This document shows, in pieces, positions 16,721 through 26,230 of a stretch of DNA of 64,000 bases. Position 1 is the first letter of the stretch. Each line of letters starts with the position of its first letter. The notes beneath the pieces were generated by a model. The model saw only the letters and a list, made by a program, of their open reading frames with translations. It ran no database searches and was not told the DNA's origin. The DNA is from Ancylothrix sp036704045 (GTDB taxonomy: Bacteria; Cyanobacteriota; Cyanobacteriia; Cyanobacteriales; Oscillatoriaceae), in the NCBI GenBank assembly GCA_036704045.1, contig DATNQM010000030.1, positions 1 to 64,000 of the forward strand, given 5' to 3'. The translations under genes and the position numbers were made by a program.

Positions 16721-17269
16721 ATGTTATTGAAAATTATCAATGGGATTTCTCGACCGCTTTATATTGGGGCCATCATTCTCGGTGGTACCCTAAGCAGTTG
16801 TGGTGTGTATCCTCGGATCCTTAACTTTCCCTACGATCCAGGTGGACGAAGCTTAAATAGCCCTGCTGGTGACATTAATCCTCAAATCAGCGGTCGTTAT
16901 ATAGTATTTAGTTCTGACCGGGAAGGCAGACAAGATATATATCTTTTTGATACTCAAGATCGGCGATTAGTTGACTTACCAGGAATCAATGCTCTTGATA
17001 CTATTGCTTCCCATCCAGCAATCAGTCAAGACGGAAATTCTATAGTATTTTGCGGTAGCCGAGAAGGAAGAACAGATATATACCTATATAATAAGCCGAC
17101 TCGACAACTACGGAACCTCACCGAAGCCCTAAAAGCGGAAGTTCGCAACCCAACGATTAGCGCCGATGGGAACATGATAAGCTTTGAGGCCGGTGCCCAG
17201 GGACAATGGAACATCATGGTCATAGACCGGGCCGGTAATGGCTTAAATATCCCAGACGTGCTGCGGTAG
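16721..17269 (+). CDS. PD40/TolB-like beta-propeller lipoprotein, paralogue, 182 aa
   Basis: A signal sequence ends with a lipobox-like LSSC (Cys near residue 27). PD40 repeats follow: SGRYIVFSSDREGRQDIYLF, DGNSIVFCGSREGRTDIYLY and DGNMISFEAGAQGQWNIMVID. It is clearly related to the protein at 15962-16486 by repeat order and by the ending QW(N/D)...VIDR. The pair probably arose by duplication. Both lack the rest of TolB. An export or envelope role is likely; the ligand is unknown. Confidence 0.78.
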   Translation: MLLKIINGISRPLYIGAIILGGTLSSCGVYPRILNFPYDPGGRSLNSPAGDINPQISGRYIVFSSDREGRQDIYLFDTQDRRLVDLPGINALDTIASHPAISQDGNSIVFCGSREGRTDIYLYNKPTRQLRNLTEALKAEVRNPTISADGNMISFEAGAQGQWNIMVIDRAGNGLNIPDVLR

Positions 17270-17443
17270 GATAATTTAGAGCCTTTAGCAATGGAACAAG
17301 CGGAAGAAGAAAATAAGGGAGGATAAATTTGTAAACCTCTCCTAGGCTTTATCAATTTACCTCACCAATTGTTGCAAATTCCCCCAGAGCCGGTTTGAGA
17401 AAAATAAAATGAATATATAAAAAGAAGTTCTATAACACTAACT

Positions 17444-18895
17444 ATGAAAGCAAAAATCCTGCGTCAGGCAATCACAGGAATCTTCGCAACCTCCCTCGCA
17501 AGCACAACCTTTATCTTAGAAACCTTTGCTACAAACAATTTTATTTCCTCTAAGCCTGCTTTTGCCCAAGAAGTAGACGAACAAACTAATATTCGTGTCT
17601 ACGAAAAAGCCAGCCCTGCCGTCGTCTCTATTGATGTAGGAAACGCCACCGGCAGCGGTAGTATTATCTCCAGCGATGGTTTAGTGCTTACCAATGCCCA
17701 CGTTATCTCCCAAGGTGGCCGGCGGAACCTTACTGTCACGCTTTCTGATGGTAGACGTCTGCCGGCCGAAGTTCTGGCTTTTGGAGATAGAGGACTTGAT
17801 CTGGCTATTCTGAAAATTCAAGGCCAAAATAACTTACCTACTGTACCACTTGCACCGGCCGGCTCTGTGAAAGTAGGACAACGCGCTTACGCCATTGGCA
17901 ACCCCTTCGGACGCTTTCAAGGAACTTTTACGGTCGGGATCGTCAGCCGCATTGATAGTTCGCGGGGTTTAATTCAAACTGATGCTGCTATTAACCCAGG
18001 TAACTCTGGGGGCCCGTTGCTGAATAGTCAGGGACAATTAATTGGTGTTAATACGGCTATTTTCACCGGCGCTAGGCAAGGGGGAAATATTGGGATTGGT
18101 TTTGCTATTAATGTAGACCGTGTACAACCGTTTTTAACGGCGGTAAGAGAAGGACGTGCTTCTCGGAATGCTTCTACGGTTCGCACTCCTTCGTCAAGTC
18201 AACCTTCTAAAGCTATTAGTTTAAACGGACAGACGATTGCGGGAAAATTGGGGCCTGGTTCTAATGTTTTGCGGGCAGATAATAGCTTTTTTGATATATA
18301 TACTTTTCAGGGGCGGGCCGGTGAAAGAGTGGTCATTGAAATGACTAGTCAAGAAATTGACCCGTTTTTAATTTTGCTGTCTCCTTCGGGGCGGGATCTT
18401 GCCCAGGATGATGATGGTGGAAGTGGTCAAAATGCTCGTATTGTGGCTGTTTTGCCTTCCACCGGCACTTACACGCTAATTGCCAACTCTGCGGAAGCGG
18501 GAGAACAAGGTGTTTATAGCTTGCGAGGAATGACTAACAACGCTAACGTTGCTACTAGTACAGAAACTTTATCTGGTAATTTGATTGCTCGTTTGGAGGG
18601 GGTACTTGGCCCTGGTGCTGCGGTGTTGCCTTCTGATGGTAGTTTGTACCGCGAGTCTGCGTTTCAAGGTACTGCCGGTCAGTCGGTAAAAATTACTTTA
18701 CGAAGTCCTGATTTTGATACTTATTTAGTTTTGATTGGCCCTGATGGCAAAATTCTTGCTCAAAATAATGATATTAGTGCCAATGATACCAACTCCTCGT
18801 TACAAATGGAATTGCCGCGCACCGGCACTTATCGCATAATTATTAACTCTCATGATAAAGGAGGAAGGGGTCGATATTTATTAACTATTGAGTAA
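17444..18895 (+). CDS. HtrA-type trypsin-like serine protease with two C-terminal PPC-like domains, 483 aa
   Basis: An exported serine protease with a signal peptide (residues about 1-40, ending KPAFAQE). The S1C catalytic triad is H86 in TNAHVIS, D119 in LDLAILKI and S188 in NPGNSGGPLL. In standard HhoA/HhoB/HtrA proteins a PDZ domain follows. Here the protease domain ends near residue 235 and two similar beta-sandwich segments follow (residues about 260-365 and 375-483). Each has the pre-peptidase C-terminal (PPC) pattern: G..V.I...S..D.FL.L..P.G...A.DDD.........LP.TGTY.L. It probably works in the periplasm or outside the cell. Without PDZ, substrate choice should differ from normal HtrA. 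Confidence 0.9.
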   Translation: MKAKILRQAITGIFATSLASTTFILETFATNNFISSKPAFAQEVDEQTNIRVYEKASPAVVSIDVGNATGSGSIISSDGLVLTNAHVISQGGRRNLTVTLSDGRRLPAEVLAFGDRGLDLAILKIQGQNNLPTVPLAPAGSVKVGQRAYAIGNPFGRFQGTFTVGIVSRIDSSRGLIQTDAAINPGNSGGPLLNSQGQLIGVNTAIFTGARQGGNIGIGFAINVDRVQPFLTAVREGRASRNASTVRTPSSSQPSKAISLNGQTIAGKLGPGSNVLRADNSFFDIYTFQGRAGERVVIEMTSQEIDPFLILLSPSGRDLAQDDDGGSGQNARIVAVLPSTGTYTLIANSAEAGEQGVYSLRGMTNNANVATSTETLSGNLIARLEGVLGPGAAVLPSDGSLYRESAFQGTAGQSVKITLRSPDFDTYLVLIGPDGKILAQNNDISANDTNSSLQMELPRTGTYRIIINSHDKGGRGRYLLTIE

Positions 18896-18956
18896 AAAAT
18901 AACCTCTCCCATCTGTTTTACCGGCAAGAAAAAAAACTCGAAATACCTTGTAATAA

Positions 18957-18969
18957 GGTTTTTAAAAAC
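18957..18969. repeat. Palindromic motif GGTTTTTAAAAAC, copy 3
   Basis: This copy lies between the convergent genes for the HtrA-type protease and ureF, 62 bases past the protease stop. The surrounding AAGGTTTTTAAAAACTG resembles the other copies only in the core. Confidence 0.5.
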
Positions 18970-19079
18970 TGTGAAAACCATCTTCGCGGGGGATTGCATT
19001 ATCATTTAACTAGTCAAAAAACAACGGTGATTTTTGCTTTTAGAATGATTATAAATGAGTCGGTTTGGGGGAGGATTTT

Positions 19080-19760
19080 TCAACTACGAAATAACCGAGT
19101 ATAGAGTGTTTCGTGATTCATACTAGCCAAGGATAGCCCCCAACTACAAATATTTAAATCATCATCTTTTAAGTCTAAAATTTCTTGGGTCGCTTCTATT
19201 ATTGTTGATTGGATAGTTGACAATAGCTGTTGTCCTGCTGTTTGTCCCAAAGGAATTAATTTTACTCCAGCCCCTATTAAATTACTGGCCCAACTGTGCA
19301 AAAATCCTAATAAAGCAGCTTTTTCTTCTATTTGCCAATTTTGGGCGGCTATCCCAAAGGCTACGGAAAAATTGCATTCTGTTTTGCAAACTTTTAGCTT
19401 ATTTTCTAAGGCTGGTTCCATAGAAATTAAAAGCCGGTGTAAAGACATCCCCATTTGCAAACTTTGCAAGCGTAATTCTTCTGTTTCTCTAGTTGCTGTG
19501 GCCCAATTATTCCAATAATTTAGACTGTGTAAATCATCTTTTTGTAAAGCCCGATAAACTCGAATCATTACCGCAGCTTCTAAACGAATTGGGCCAAATT
19601 TTAAAGACTCTTCTATCCAGTTTTGCAATGTTTTTTGATTATTAACTTTACCTTCAAAAATTAGGGTTTCTAAACCTTCTGAATAGCTATAAGCACCTAC
19701 TGGCAAGGCAGGAGAAGCTATTTGTAATAAACTTAAAAGTGCTAGATTTTCCTTTGTCAT
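19080..19760 (-). CDS. ureF: Urease accessory protein UreF, 226 aa
   Basis: UreF joins UreD/H and UreG in loading nickel into apo-urease. The N-terminal signature LLQIASPALPVGAYSYSEGLE is near residues 11-31, and RETEELRLQSLQMGMSLHRLL is near residues 90-110. The C-terminal half is helical with LGFLHSWASNLIGAGVKLIPLGQTAGQQLL. Length is normal. No ureA, B, C, D, E or G is in the window, so the accessory genes are split or scattered here. The gene is 62 bases upstream of the giant CHAT gene's stop region on the same strand, but there is no functional reason to link them. Confidence 0.93.
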   Translation of the reverse strand: MTKENLALLSLLQIASPALPVGAYSYSEGLETLIFEGKVNNQKTLQNWIEESLKFGPIRLEAAVMIRVYRALQKDDLHSLNYWNNWATATRETEELRLQSLQMGMSLHRLLISMEPALENKLKVCKTECNFSVAFGIAAQNWQIEEKAALLGFLHSWASNLIGAGVKLIPLGQTAGQQLLSTIQSTIIEATQEILDLKDDDLNICSWGLSLASMNHETLYTRLFRS

Positions 19761-19822
19761 TTTTTACTTATTATTTGTTAGTAATAGGGGCAAAACACCT
19801 CTATTTTTACTCGATACAAGTT

Positions 19823-22800
19823 TTAATCAGCTTCTCCAACGAGTGTAAAAGCTGCCCAATCTCTAGGACTTAAATTTTTGTCAATCATCCGCAACATTGC
19901 CCCTCGCAACGCCTTAGCTTTATCCGAATTTTGCTGAAACTCTCGATAAAACTCTTTCATTAAATCCGCTGTAGAATTATCAGGAACAGCCCATAAAGAT
20001 ACTACTACACTTGGAGTGCCAGCACTCAAAAACGAACGAGATAATCCAATCACTCCATCACTGGTAATTGTTCCTCTGCCGGTGTCACAGGCACTTAAAA
20101 CCACCAATTCTGCATTTAATTTTAACTCCATAATCTCATTAGAAGTCAACAAACCTTCATCCCCAGAACCCGGCGCCAACGCTATCGCACCTGGTAAACC
20201 CAACCCATCCAAATCATCCAGTAATCCATGCGTTGCTAAATGTATAATCCGCGCTCCCGAAATTTTCCCCAAAACTTCTTGTTTCGTTGCCACAGCCCCA
20301 GTTAAAGCCGTTGTATTAAACATTCGCGCAATCTCCTTAGCCTCAACTTCTGCACCCGGTAAAGGCGCTAATTGTTGACGGGGAAAACCTGGCACAAATT
20401 CGATACTCGGCATCATTGGGTTTCCGATTACCAAAACTTCTTTTCCACTCACTTCTGGGCGTTTATCATTCGTTAAATCAAGCACTTGAATAGAAGGTGC
20501 AGTCAAAATTGTATGCTCTTCAATTAAATATTTACCTTGTTGATTTTGCAAAGCGGCAAACGGTACTAAAAACAGCGATTCATGGGGAATAAACGTCACC
20601 CGTTCCTCTGGATTTTTTGGTAATAAATCGCTGACGGGTTCTATTAAAACTTGATAGAGGTTTTGTAGTTGATTTTTAATATTATTTGTTCTTTGTCCCG
20701 CTAGAGTTCTGCTGTTTCCCGCAACTCCCAGAAACTGCCTCATTACTAATACTGATTCAGTAAGAGAACTTTGTTTCTGGCTTAAATCTACGCGACGAAA
20801 TGCCACTTCTCCTGAAGGTTTTACTACCCAAATATACAATTCTGATTCTTCTAATTTGCGCTCTCCTTCTTTGTCAGCAACTTGCTGCATAATTGAATAA
20901 GAAACAAGGGTCGAATTTTGAGCTTTAGCAACTTCTTTAATTTGCTCAATATTTGGCGGCGCTATATTTGGTTGTGAGGCTTCTTTTGACATTCCCTTGG
21001 CCAACAATTCCACAAATGCTCTCGCTCGCCCGCGCTCGGTTATTTCCAAGGCTGCATTAATTTGATTGTCTTTTACTAAAACTTCTTGTAAAGTGTCGTA
21101 GGTGGTTTCTTGGGTTTCAAAAATTAATACTTTATTCAAATTATTATGAAGATTTCCTCGTAATGATTCCCATGTTTCTATGGAAGCTATTAAGTTTGGA
21201 ATTGCCTCTTTAGAATTACCGGCTTTATATAAGGCATCCCCTAAATTCTTTAAGGCACGTCCCTCTGCCTGCCGATCATTTGTTTGTTTTGCTAGGGCTA
21301 AACTCTGTCGGTGTAATTCTATGGCTTTTTGATAGTCTTGTTTGGCAAAATAAACTAATCCTAAATTATCAAGACTTCGTTGTTCTCCGACTGTATCTTT
21401 TAATTGTCGCGCCAAATTTAAAGTTTGCTGTTGATATTCAAGGGCTTTATCATATTTGGTTTGGGCGTAATATGCTAAACCTAAGTTTAATATCGCTTGT
21501 CTTTCAATTTGTTGATTTTTTTGCTGTCTTGCTAGGGTTAAACTTTGTTCTTGCAGGTTAATAGCTTTGCTGTATTTTTCTTGGGCAAAATAAACTAAAC
21601 TCAAATTATTTAAGGTTGATGCTTCTAATTCTGAGTCTGCTAAAGAGCGGGCAATTTCTAAGCTTTGTTCATAAATTTCTACGGCTTTTGGGTAGTTGCC
21701 AAGGGCTGTATAACTTGCTCCTAATTGGGATAAACTTTGGGCTTTTGTTGCTTTATCGTTTAAGAAATTTGCAAGGACTAATCGCTGTTGTTGATATTCA
21801 ATTGCTTTGTCATAATTACCTAAAGCATAATAAGCTACTCCCAAGTTATGTAAGCTGGTACTTTGTCGTTGTTGATCACCGGCTGCTCTGGCAAATTCTA
21901 AGTTTTTCTGGAAACATTCAATGCTTTTTTGATAATTTTTAGGGGCTGTTGCTGTTGCTTTATCTTCCAAATTTTCAGTGGTTAAGCAATCATAAGCATC
22001 CTCAGCCAGTGCGATTAATTCTTGGTTTTGTGAGGCTGTTTGCTGTGGAATTGTGGCTGGAGCAACCTGTGGTGAAACAGATGGTGCCGGCGCTTGTGCT
22101 ACAGGTGTTTCAGGTGATAGTGCCGGTGTTTGAATAACTGCTGCCGGTGTTTTAGGGGTGGGTGCCGGTGTTTGAATAACTGCTGCCGGTGTTTGAATAA
22201 CTGCTGCCGGTGTTTGTGCTACAGGTGTTTCAGGTGCCGATGCCGGCGCTTGTGCTACATCACCTGAGTTAGGATTTGTAGGAACCGAGTCAGGAGGCGT
22301 TGCAGAAGCATTTTTAATGGAGGGACGAGAAATATTAGGAGGAGTTAAAGCTTCAAAATTTGCCGGTTCTGGTGGCGGCGCAATAGGTATGCCCGGAGAG
22401 CCCTCTGGCCAGAATTGAAGAAATAAAGGCTCTTCAGACGGTAAAGGAGGTAGTAGTGGAGGCAAAGTCGCCGTGTCTATCAACACCGGCACACTAGAAT
22501 CTAAAATCTCCGTAATAATACTGGTATCTCCTGAAGGTGTGGAGAGGGAAATGTGACCGGCACCTGATGTAATATTGCCGGTTGTAATGGTTGTTGCTGC
22601 ACCCATTGTCACGTTCCCATCAATTCCCATTCCAGAGGTAGAATTAATTGCGGCTGCACTACTATCAATTTTGCCTTCCGAGCTAAAAATTGTAACATTT
22701 CCGCCGCCGCTATTTACCTCATTTACCGTTACATTTGTTGCACCATAGAGGTTAATATTTCCCCCATTTACCCCTGCTAAAGATGAATTCAAAATTCCCT

Positions 22801-25800
22801 GACTATTTAATTCTCCTGTACTACTTGTTATAGAAATTGCACCGCCACCCGAAATAATTTCGCCTGCTGTTGTATTTTTATAAGCTTCCAGAATAACATT
22901 TCCTCCTGTTCCGATTGTCGAACTAGAGTTAAGAATGCCGATGCTGGTATCGATATTGCCTCTCAGAACTGTATCATCAAACCACAGTGTACCTCGACCT
23001 AGCAAATGTATCGAACCGCCTCCAGAAATGACGTTTCCAGTAATCACATCTGAGCCACTGATGCGAATATTTCCACCACTGTCTAATCCCGTTGAATTTA
23101 TAACTCCGCCTGTGGTATTAATTTTGGATCCTGCTATGTTAATTTCTCCACCACCGGTTGTAATATTGCCAGTGTTTACGGTTGAATAAAGAGTATCAAA
23201 GCCTTCTCCTAATATGATAATAATATTTCCACCACTTCCCCCACTATAGCTAGAGTCTATATTACCCAAAGTTGTATCCATATAATCATTATGAGTGAGG
23301 GTAATATTTCCACCACCGGTTATAATATCACCACTTTTCAAAACGGCTGCGCCTAGTCTAATATCTCCACCAACACTATGTGATGAACTTGAATTTAAGA
23401 CACTGGCAGTTGTATCAATTGTGCCATTTATTCCGAATAAATTTATTTGTCCACCGTTGGAAGTAAGATTGCCTGAGGTAATGTCATAAAATGTCTTAAT
23501 AGTAATATTTCCTCCACCTCCTATCGCTGAACTAGAATTAATTTCTCCCCCACTTGTATCAATATTCAGAAAATTATTTAATTGGATATTTCCCCCACCA
23601 GAAATAATAGAGGCGGTGATTATAGAACGTGTTGATTCAAAATAAATATCTCCGCCGTTTCCTATAGGTGAAATAGAGCTAATTGTGCCATTTTTTGTAT
23701 TAATAGAATCCCTACTGTTTAGTGTAATAGAACCACCGCCACTAATAATATTGCTGGTTGTAGTTACTAAACTGCTTAAGTTAATATTTCCGCCTATTCC
23801 TAATGGTGAACGTGTATCAATGATGCCAGCCGTGGTGTCAATAGCCAAGGCTGTTGTTAAATCAATTTTTCCGCCATAAGAGAATATATTTCCTGTGTTG
23901 ATATTGCCACCTGCTGCTATATTAATTCCTCTGCCATTGGAGCCGTTTTTTCCTGCATCAATAGTTCCTAAAGTTGTATCAATATTTCCAGAGTTTGTAG
24001 TTAGATTAATTTCATTTTCGTTTGAAAAAACTACGCCAGTATTTATATTGTTAAATGCTTCAATGTTTATTGTTCCTGCATTGATATTTCCCCCAGAAGT
24101 ATTAATACTGCCATTATTACTTCTGAAGAAAATGTTTGCACCTCCTGTGGTGATGTTGCTGGTTGTAATATCACTGCCGGCATACAGCGTTACACCGGCG
24201 CTATTTCCTAAACTACTGGCGGTGTTTATATCTCCTGTTGTAATGCTATTTTGATCGGCATAAAACAAGATTTGTCCGCTTGTACCATTCACAGATGAGG
24301 TATTAATTTCTCCGGCAATGGTATCAATTTTTCCTGTTAAGCTATACAGGGTAATTGCGCCGCTATTTGTATTATTGCTGCTACTATTCAATCCTGCTGT
24401 GGTAATATCTCCTTGAGCTTGTAATGCAATATTTCCGCTATTGGTAGTTGCCGAAGTAGAGTCTAAAACTCCTGTTGTGGTAATATTTCCTTGAAGGCTA
24501 TTAGCATAAATTGCCCCGCCATTGGAGGTAATGCTGCCGGTTTGAATATTTCCGGGGGCTTCTAAAATCACCGGCCCACCAATTCCATCTGAATCAATTA
24601 TAATATTTCCGGTTTGTAGGGTTGCCGGTGTTGTTGGTGTTGAGGAATTAATTGTGGTTCCTGATTGGTTTTGTGTGGTTCCTTGTGCTAAATTAACACC
24701 GGCACTAGGGGTAGTTATTCCGGCTTTTAACATTAATAAAGGTTCGGCAGAAATTGCCGGATCTATGCCGTTAATAGTAATATTGCCTGTGCTGATTTGT
24801 CCGGCTGCTTCTATCCACAAAGTCGGGCCGGTATAGTCGCCCAAAATTACATCTCCATCGGAGATAATTATCGGATCAAATAAGCTGATAAATTGCCCTG
24901 GGTTTCCATCCAAAGTTAAAAAAGAAACGTTTCCACCGGCTTGATAATGAGCATCTCCAGAAATTATGCCATTACTAACTAAACTTAAATTTCCGCCGCT
25001 GACAAAAGGTGTTTGAGGATGATTTAAGGCTAATATATCAATGTTTTGATTTCCTTGAATATAAAGGTTTTCTCCTGCTTTTGCTAAAAAAGGATTGCTG
25101 TAACTATCCCGAATTCTGACAGTGTTTGTGGCAAGTAAATTTAAGTTGCCAGTGGTTTCTAATTTGCTTTCTATTAAGTTAAGATTGTTGGCGGCAGAAA
25201 GGGTGCTATTTTGGGCAGTTATTTGTTTGGCTGCAATATCTCCTGGTTGCACCGGCACTCCTCCACTAAGAGTTACACTGCCATCTGGATTAATTTGTAA
25301 ATTGTTGGCATGGCTGGTATTATTGCCGGTGAGTAAGGCTGGTAAGGAGGCTGGTTGAATTTCCGAAATATTATTTGCAGAATTTATTTCTAAACTCAAT
25401 AAATTTCCGCTTTGACTAATCCGAATTAACCCAGATTCAGGTACGGTAGCAATATTAATATTGCCGTTGGGCGAAGAAAGAGTGCCGGTGCTAACAATTG
25501 TCCCTCCCCATAGGTTTAAATTACCTTCAGAAACAGTTAAATTTCCTTGGTTGACAATTGCGCCTGGTTGTGGTAATGAAAAATTGAATGTGCTGGGGCT
25601 TCCCACCAAAGCCGCATAATTATTATTACCAAACGCGTTAAATGAACCGTTATTAAATCCAATACTGGTAGCGGTAGTAACCGTGAAGGATGCCGGCACA
25701 TTTAAACTAGCATTGGAACCAAAAATAATCCCAGCAGGATTCATTAAAAATAAGTTAGAATTTCCCCCAGAAACTTGTATTAAACCATTAATATAGCTGG

Positions 25801-26092
25801 GATCACCGCCATTTATCCGGCCTAAAATATTGAGAATTTGGGGATTAGATATAAAGTTAGCAATTTGATTTTCGCTTAACCCAAACTGTGTAAAACTATG
25901 AAAAAGATTAGCCCCATCGCTGGAAAAACTACCGCCGTTTATATCAATGCGGTTTCCTACAGGATTAACCAGGGTGCCGGTGCTATCGTTAGCCGGAGTT
26001 ATAGACTGAGAAAAAGCCGGTGAGGTTACGCTGTTTAGTAAAGCAGCGCTTAACAACAAAGTTTTGAGAGAAACACCAAAGTATTTACGCAT
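19823..26092 (-). CDS. Giant secreted FHA/beta-helix-TPR-CHAT protein, 2089 aa
   Basis: The order of domains is as follows. A signal peptide (residues about 1-29) precedes a two-partner-secretion/FHA N-terminal domain (about 30-240) with the hallmark MNPAGIIFG. A long run of Gly/Asn/Thr/Ser-rich beta-helix repeats (about 490-1200, units like GNITTGGG.I....G.IDT) follows. Next come a Pro/Ala/Thr linker (about 1220-1345), seven or so TPR units (about 1370-1650, LGVAYYALGNYDKAIEY type) and a C-terminal CHAT domain. CHAT is a caspase-like cysteine protease fold; His1955 (ATHG) and Cys2002 (SACDTG) form the expected dyad. TPS proteins cross the outer membrane through a TpsB pore, but no TpsB gene is in the window. 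The product is probably displayed at the cell surface. A paralogue without TPRs is at 29655-34580. Confidence 0.9.
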   Translation of the reverse strand: MRKYFGVSLKTLLLSAALLNSVTSPAFSQSITPANDSTGTLVNPVGNRIDINGGSFSSDGANLFHSFTQFGLSENQIANFISNPQILNILGRINGGDPSYINGLIQVSGGNSNLFLMNPAGIIFGSNASLNVPASFTVTTATSIGFNNGSFNAFGNNNYAALVGSPSTFNFSLPQPGAIVNQGNLTVSEGNLNLWGGTIVSTGTLSSPNGNINIATVPESGLIRISQSGNLLSLEINSANNISEIQPASLPALLTGNNTSHANNLQINPDGSVTLSGGVPVQPGDIAAKQITAQNSTLSAANNLNLIESKLETTGNLNLLATNTVRIRDSYSNPFLAKAGENLYIQGNQNIDILALNHPQTPFVSGGNLSLVSNGIISGDAHYQAGGNVSFLTLDGNPGQFISLFDPIIISDGDVILGDYTGPTLWIEAAGQISTGNITINGIDPAISAEPLLMLKAGITTPSAGVNLAQGTTQNQSGTTINSSTPTTPATLQTGNIIIDSDGIGGPVILEAPGNIQTGSITSNGGAIYANSLQGNITTTGVLDSTSATTNSGNIALQAQGDITTAGLNSSSNNTNSGAITLYSLTGKIDTIAGEINTSSVNGTSGQILFYADQNSITTGDINTASSLGNSAGVTLYAGSDITTSNITTGGANIFFRSNNGSINTSGGNINAGTINIEAFNNINTGVVFSNENEINLTTNSGNIDTTLGTIDAGKNGSNGRGINIAAGGNINTGNIFSYGGKIDLTTALAIDTTAGIIDTRSPLGIGGNINLSSLVTTTSNIISGGGSITLNSRDSINTKNGTISSISPIGNGGDIYFESTRSIITASIISGGGNIQLNNFLNIDTSGGEINSSSAIGGGGNITIKTFYDITSGNLTSNGGQINLFGINGTIDTTASVLNSSSSHSVGGDIRLGAAVLKSGDIITGGGNITLTHNDYMDTTLGNIDSSYSGGSGGNIIIILGEGFDTLYSTVNTGNITTGGGEINIAGSKINTTGGVINSTGLDSGGNIRISGSDVITGNVISGGGSIHLLGRGTLWFDDTVLRGNIDTSIGILNSSSTIGTGGNVILEAYKNTTAGEIISGGGAISITSSTGELNSQGILNSSLAGVNGGNINLYGATNVTVNEVNSGGGNVTIFSSEGKIDSSAAAINSTSGMGIDGNVTMGAATTITTGNITSGAGHISLSTPSGDTSIITEILDSSVPVLIDTATLPPLLPPLPSEEPLFLQFWPEGSPGIPIAPPPEPANFEALTPPNISRPSIKNASATPPDSVPTNPNSGDVAQAPASAPETPVAQTPAAVIQTPAAVIQTPAPTPKTPAAVIQTPALSPETPVAQAPAPSVSPQVAPATIPQQTASQNQELIALAEDAYDCLTTENLEDKATATAPKNYQKSIECFQKNLEFARAAGDQQRQSTSLHNLGVAYYALGNYDKAIEYQQQRLVLANFLNDKATKAQSLSQLGASYTALGNYPKAVEIYEQSLEIARSLADSELEASTLNNLSLVYFAQEKYSKAINLQEQSLTLARQQKNQQIERQAILNLGLAYYAQTKYDKALEYQQQTLNLARQLKDTVGEQRSLDNLGLVYFAKQDYQKAIELHRQSLALAKQTNDRQAEGRALKNLGDALYKAGNSKEAIPNLIASIETWESLRGNLHNNLNKVLIFETQETTYDTLQEVLVKDNQINAALEITERGRARAFVELLAKGMSKEASQPNIAPPNIEQIKEVAKAQNSTLVSYSIMQQVADKEGERKLEESELYIWVVKPSGEVAFRRVDLSQKQSSLTESVLVMRQFLGVAGNSRTLAGQRTNNIKNQLQNLYQVLIEPVSDLLPKNPEERVTFIPHESLFLVPFAALQNQQGKYLIEEHTILTAPSIQVLDLTNDKRPEVSGKEVLVIGNPMMPSIEFVPGFPRQQLAPLPGAEVEAKEIARMFNTTALTGAVATKQEVLGKISGARIIHLATHGLLDDLDGLGLPGAIALAPGSGDEGLLTSNEIMELKLNAELVVLSACDTGRGTITSDGVIGLSRSFLSAGTPSVVVSLWAVPDNSTADLMKEFYREFQQNSDKAKALRGAMLRMIDKNLSPRDWAAFTLVGEAD
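22128..22210. repeat. Short tandem/dispersed repeats coding the Pro/Ala/Thr linker
   Basis: GTTTGAATAACTGCTGCCGG occurs exactly at 22128-22147, 22170-22189 and 22191-22210. On the coding strand it reads PAAVIQT. Related TPVAQ-type units flank it. It is the hinge between the beta-helix and the TPR-CHAT half. Confidence 0.8.
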
Positions 26093-26180
26093 AGCGAATT
26101 GTTTTGCAAAAAAGGGGAAACAAAAAAAATTATTTCGTTATAATGCACCCTGGTGTTAATGCTAATCATCGTTAATATAA

Positions 26181-26230
26181 GTTTGCTGTTAATAGCAAAC
26201 ACACAAAACTAATTAGCTTAAGCAAACACA
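26181..26230 (-). promoter_or_regulatory. Repeat cluster upstream of the giant CHAT gene (candidate operator)
   Basis: Within the 26093-26614 spacer, GTTTGCT at 26181-26187 and AGCAAAC at 26194-26200 form an inverted repeat around GTTAAT. AGCAAACACA is repeated directly at 26194 and 26221. GTTAAT also occurs several times nearby. It lies about 90-140 bases upstream of the start at 26092. This suggests a protein-binding site, but no known operator is matched. The rest of the spacer has a weak hairpin (AACCAGT/ACTGGTT near 26510-26534) and a small frame at 26242-26442 that does not look real. Confidence 0.35.

Noticed and set aside
22935..24254. Several plus-strand open frames of 60-119 aa
   Set aside because: They are the reverse of the beta-helix repeats in the 2089-aa gene and have the same Pro/Leu/Ile-rich artefact composition.
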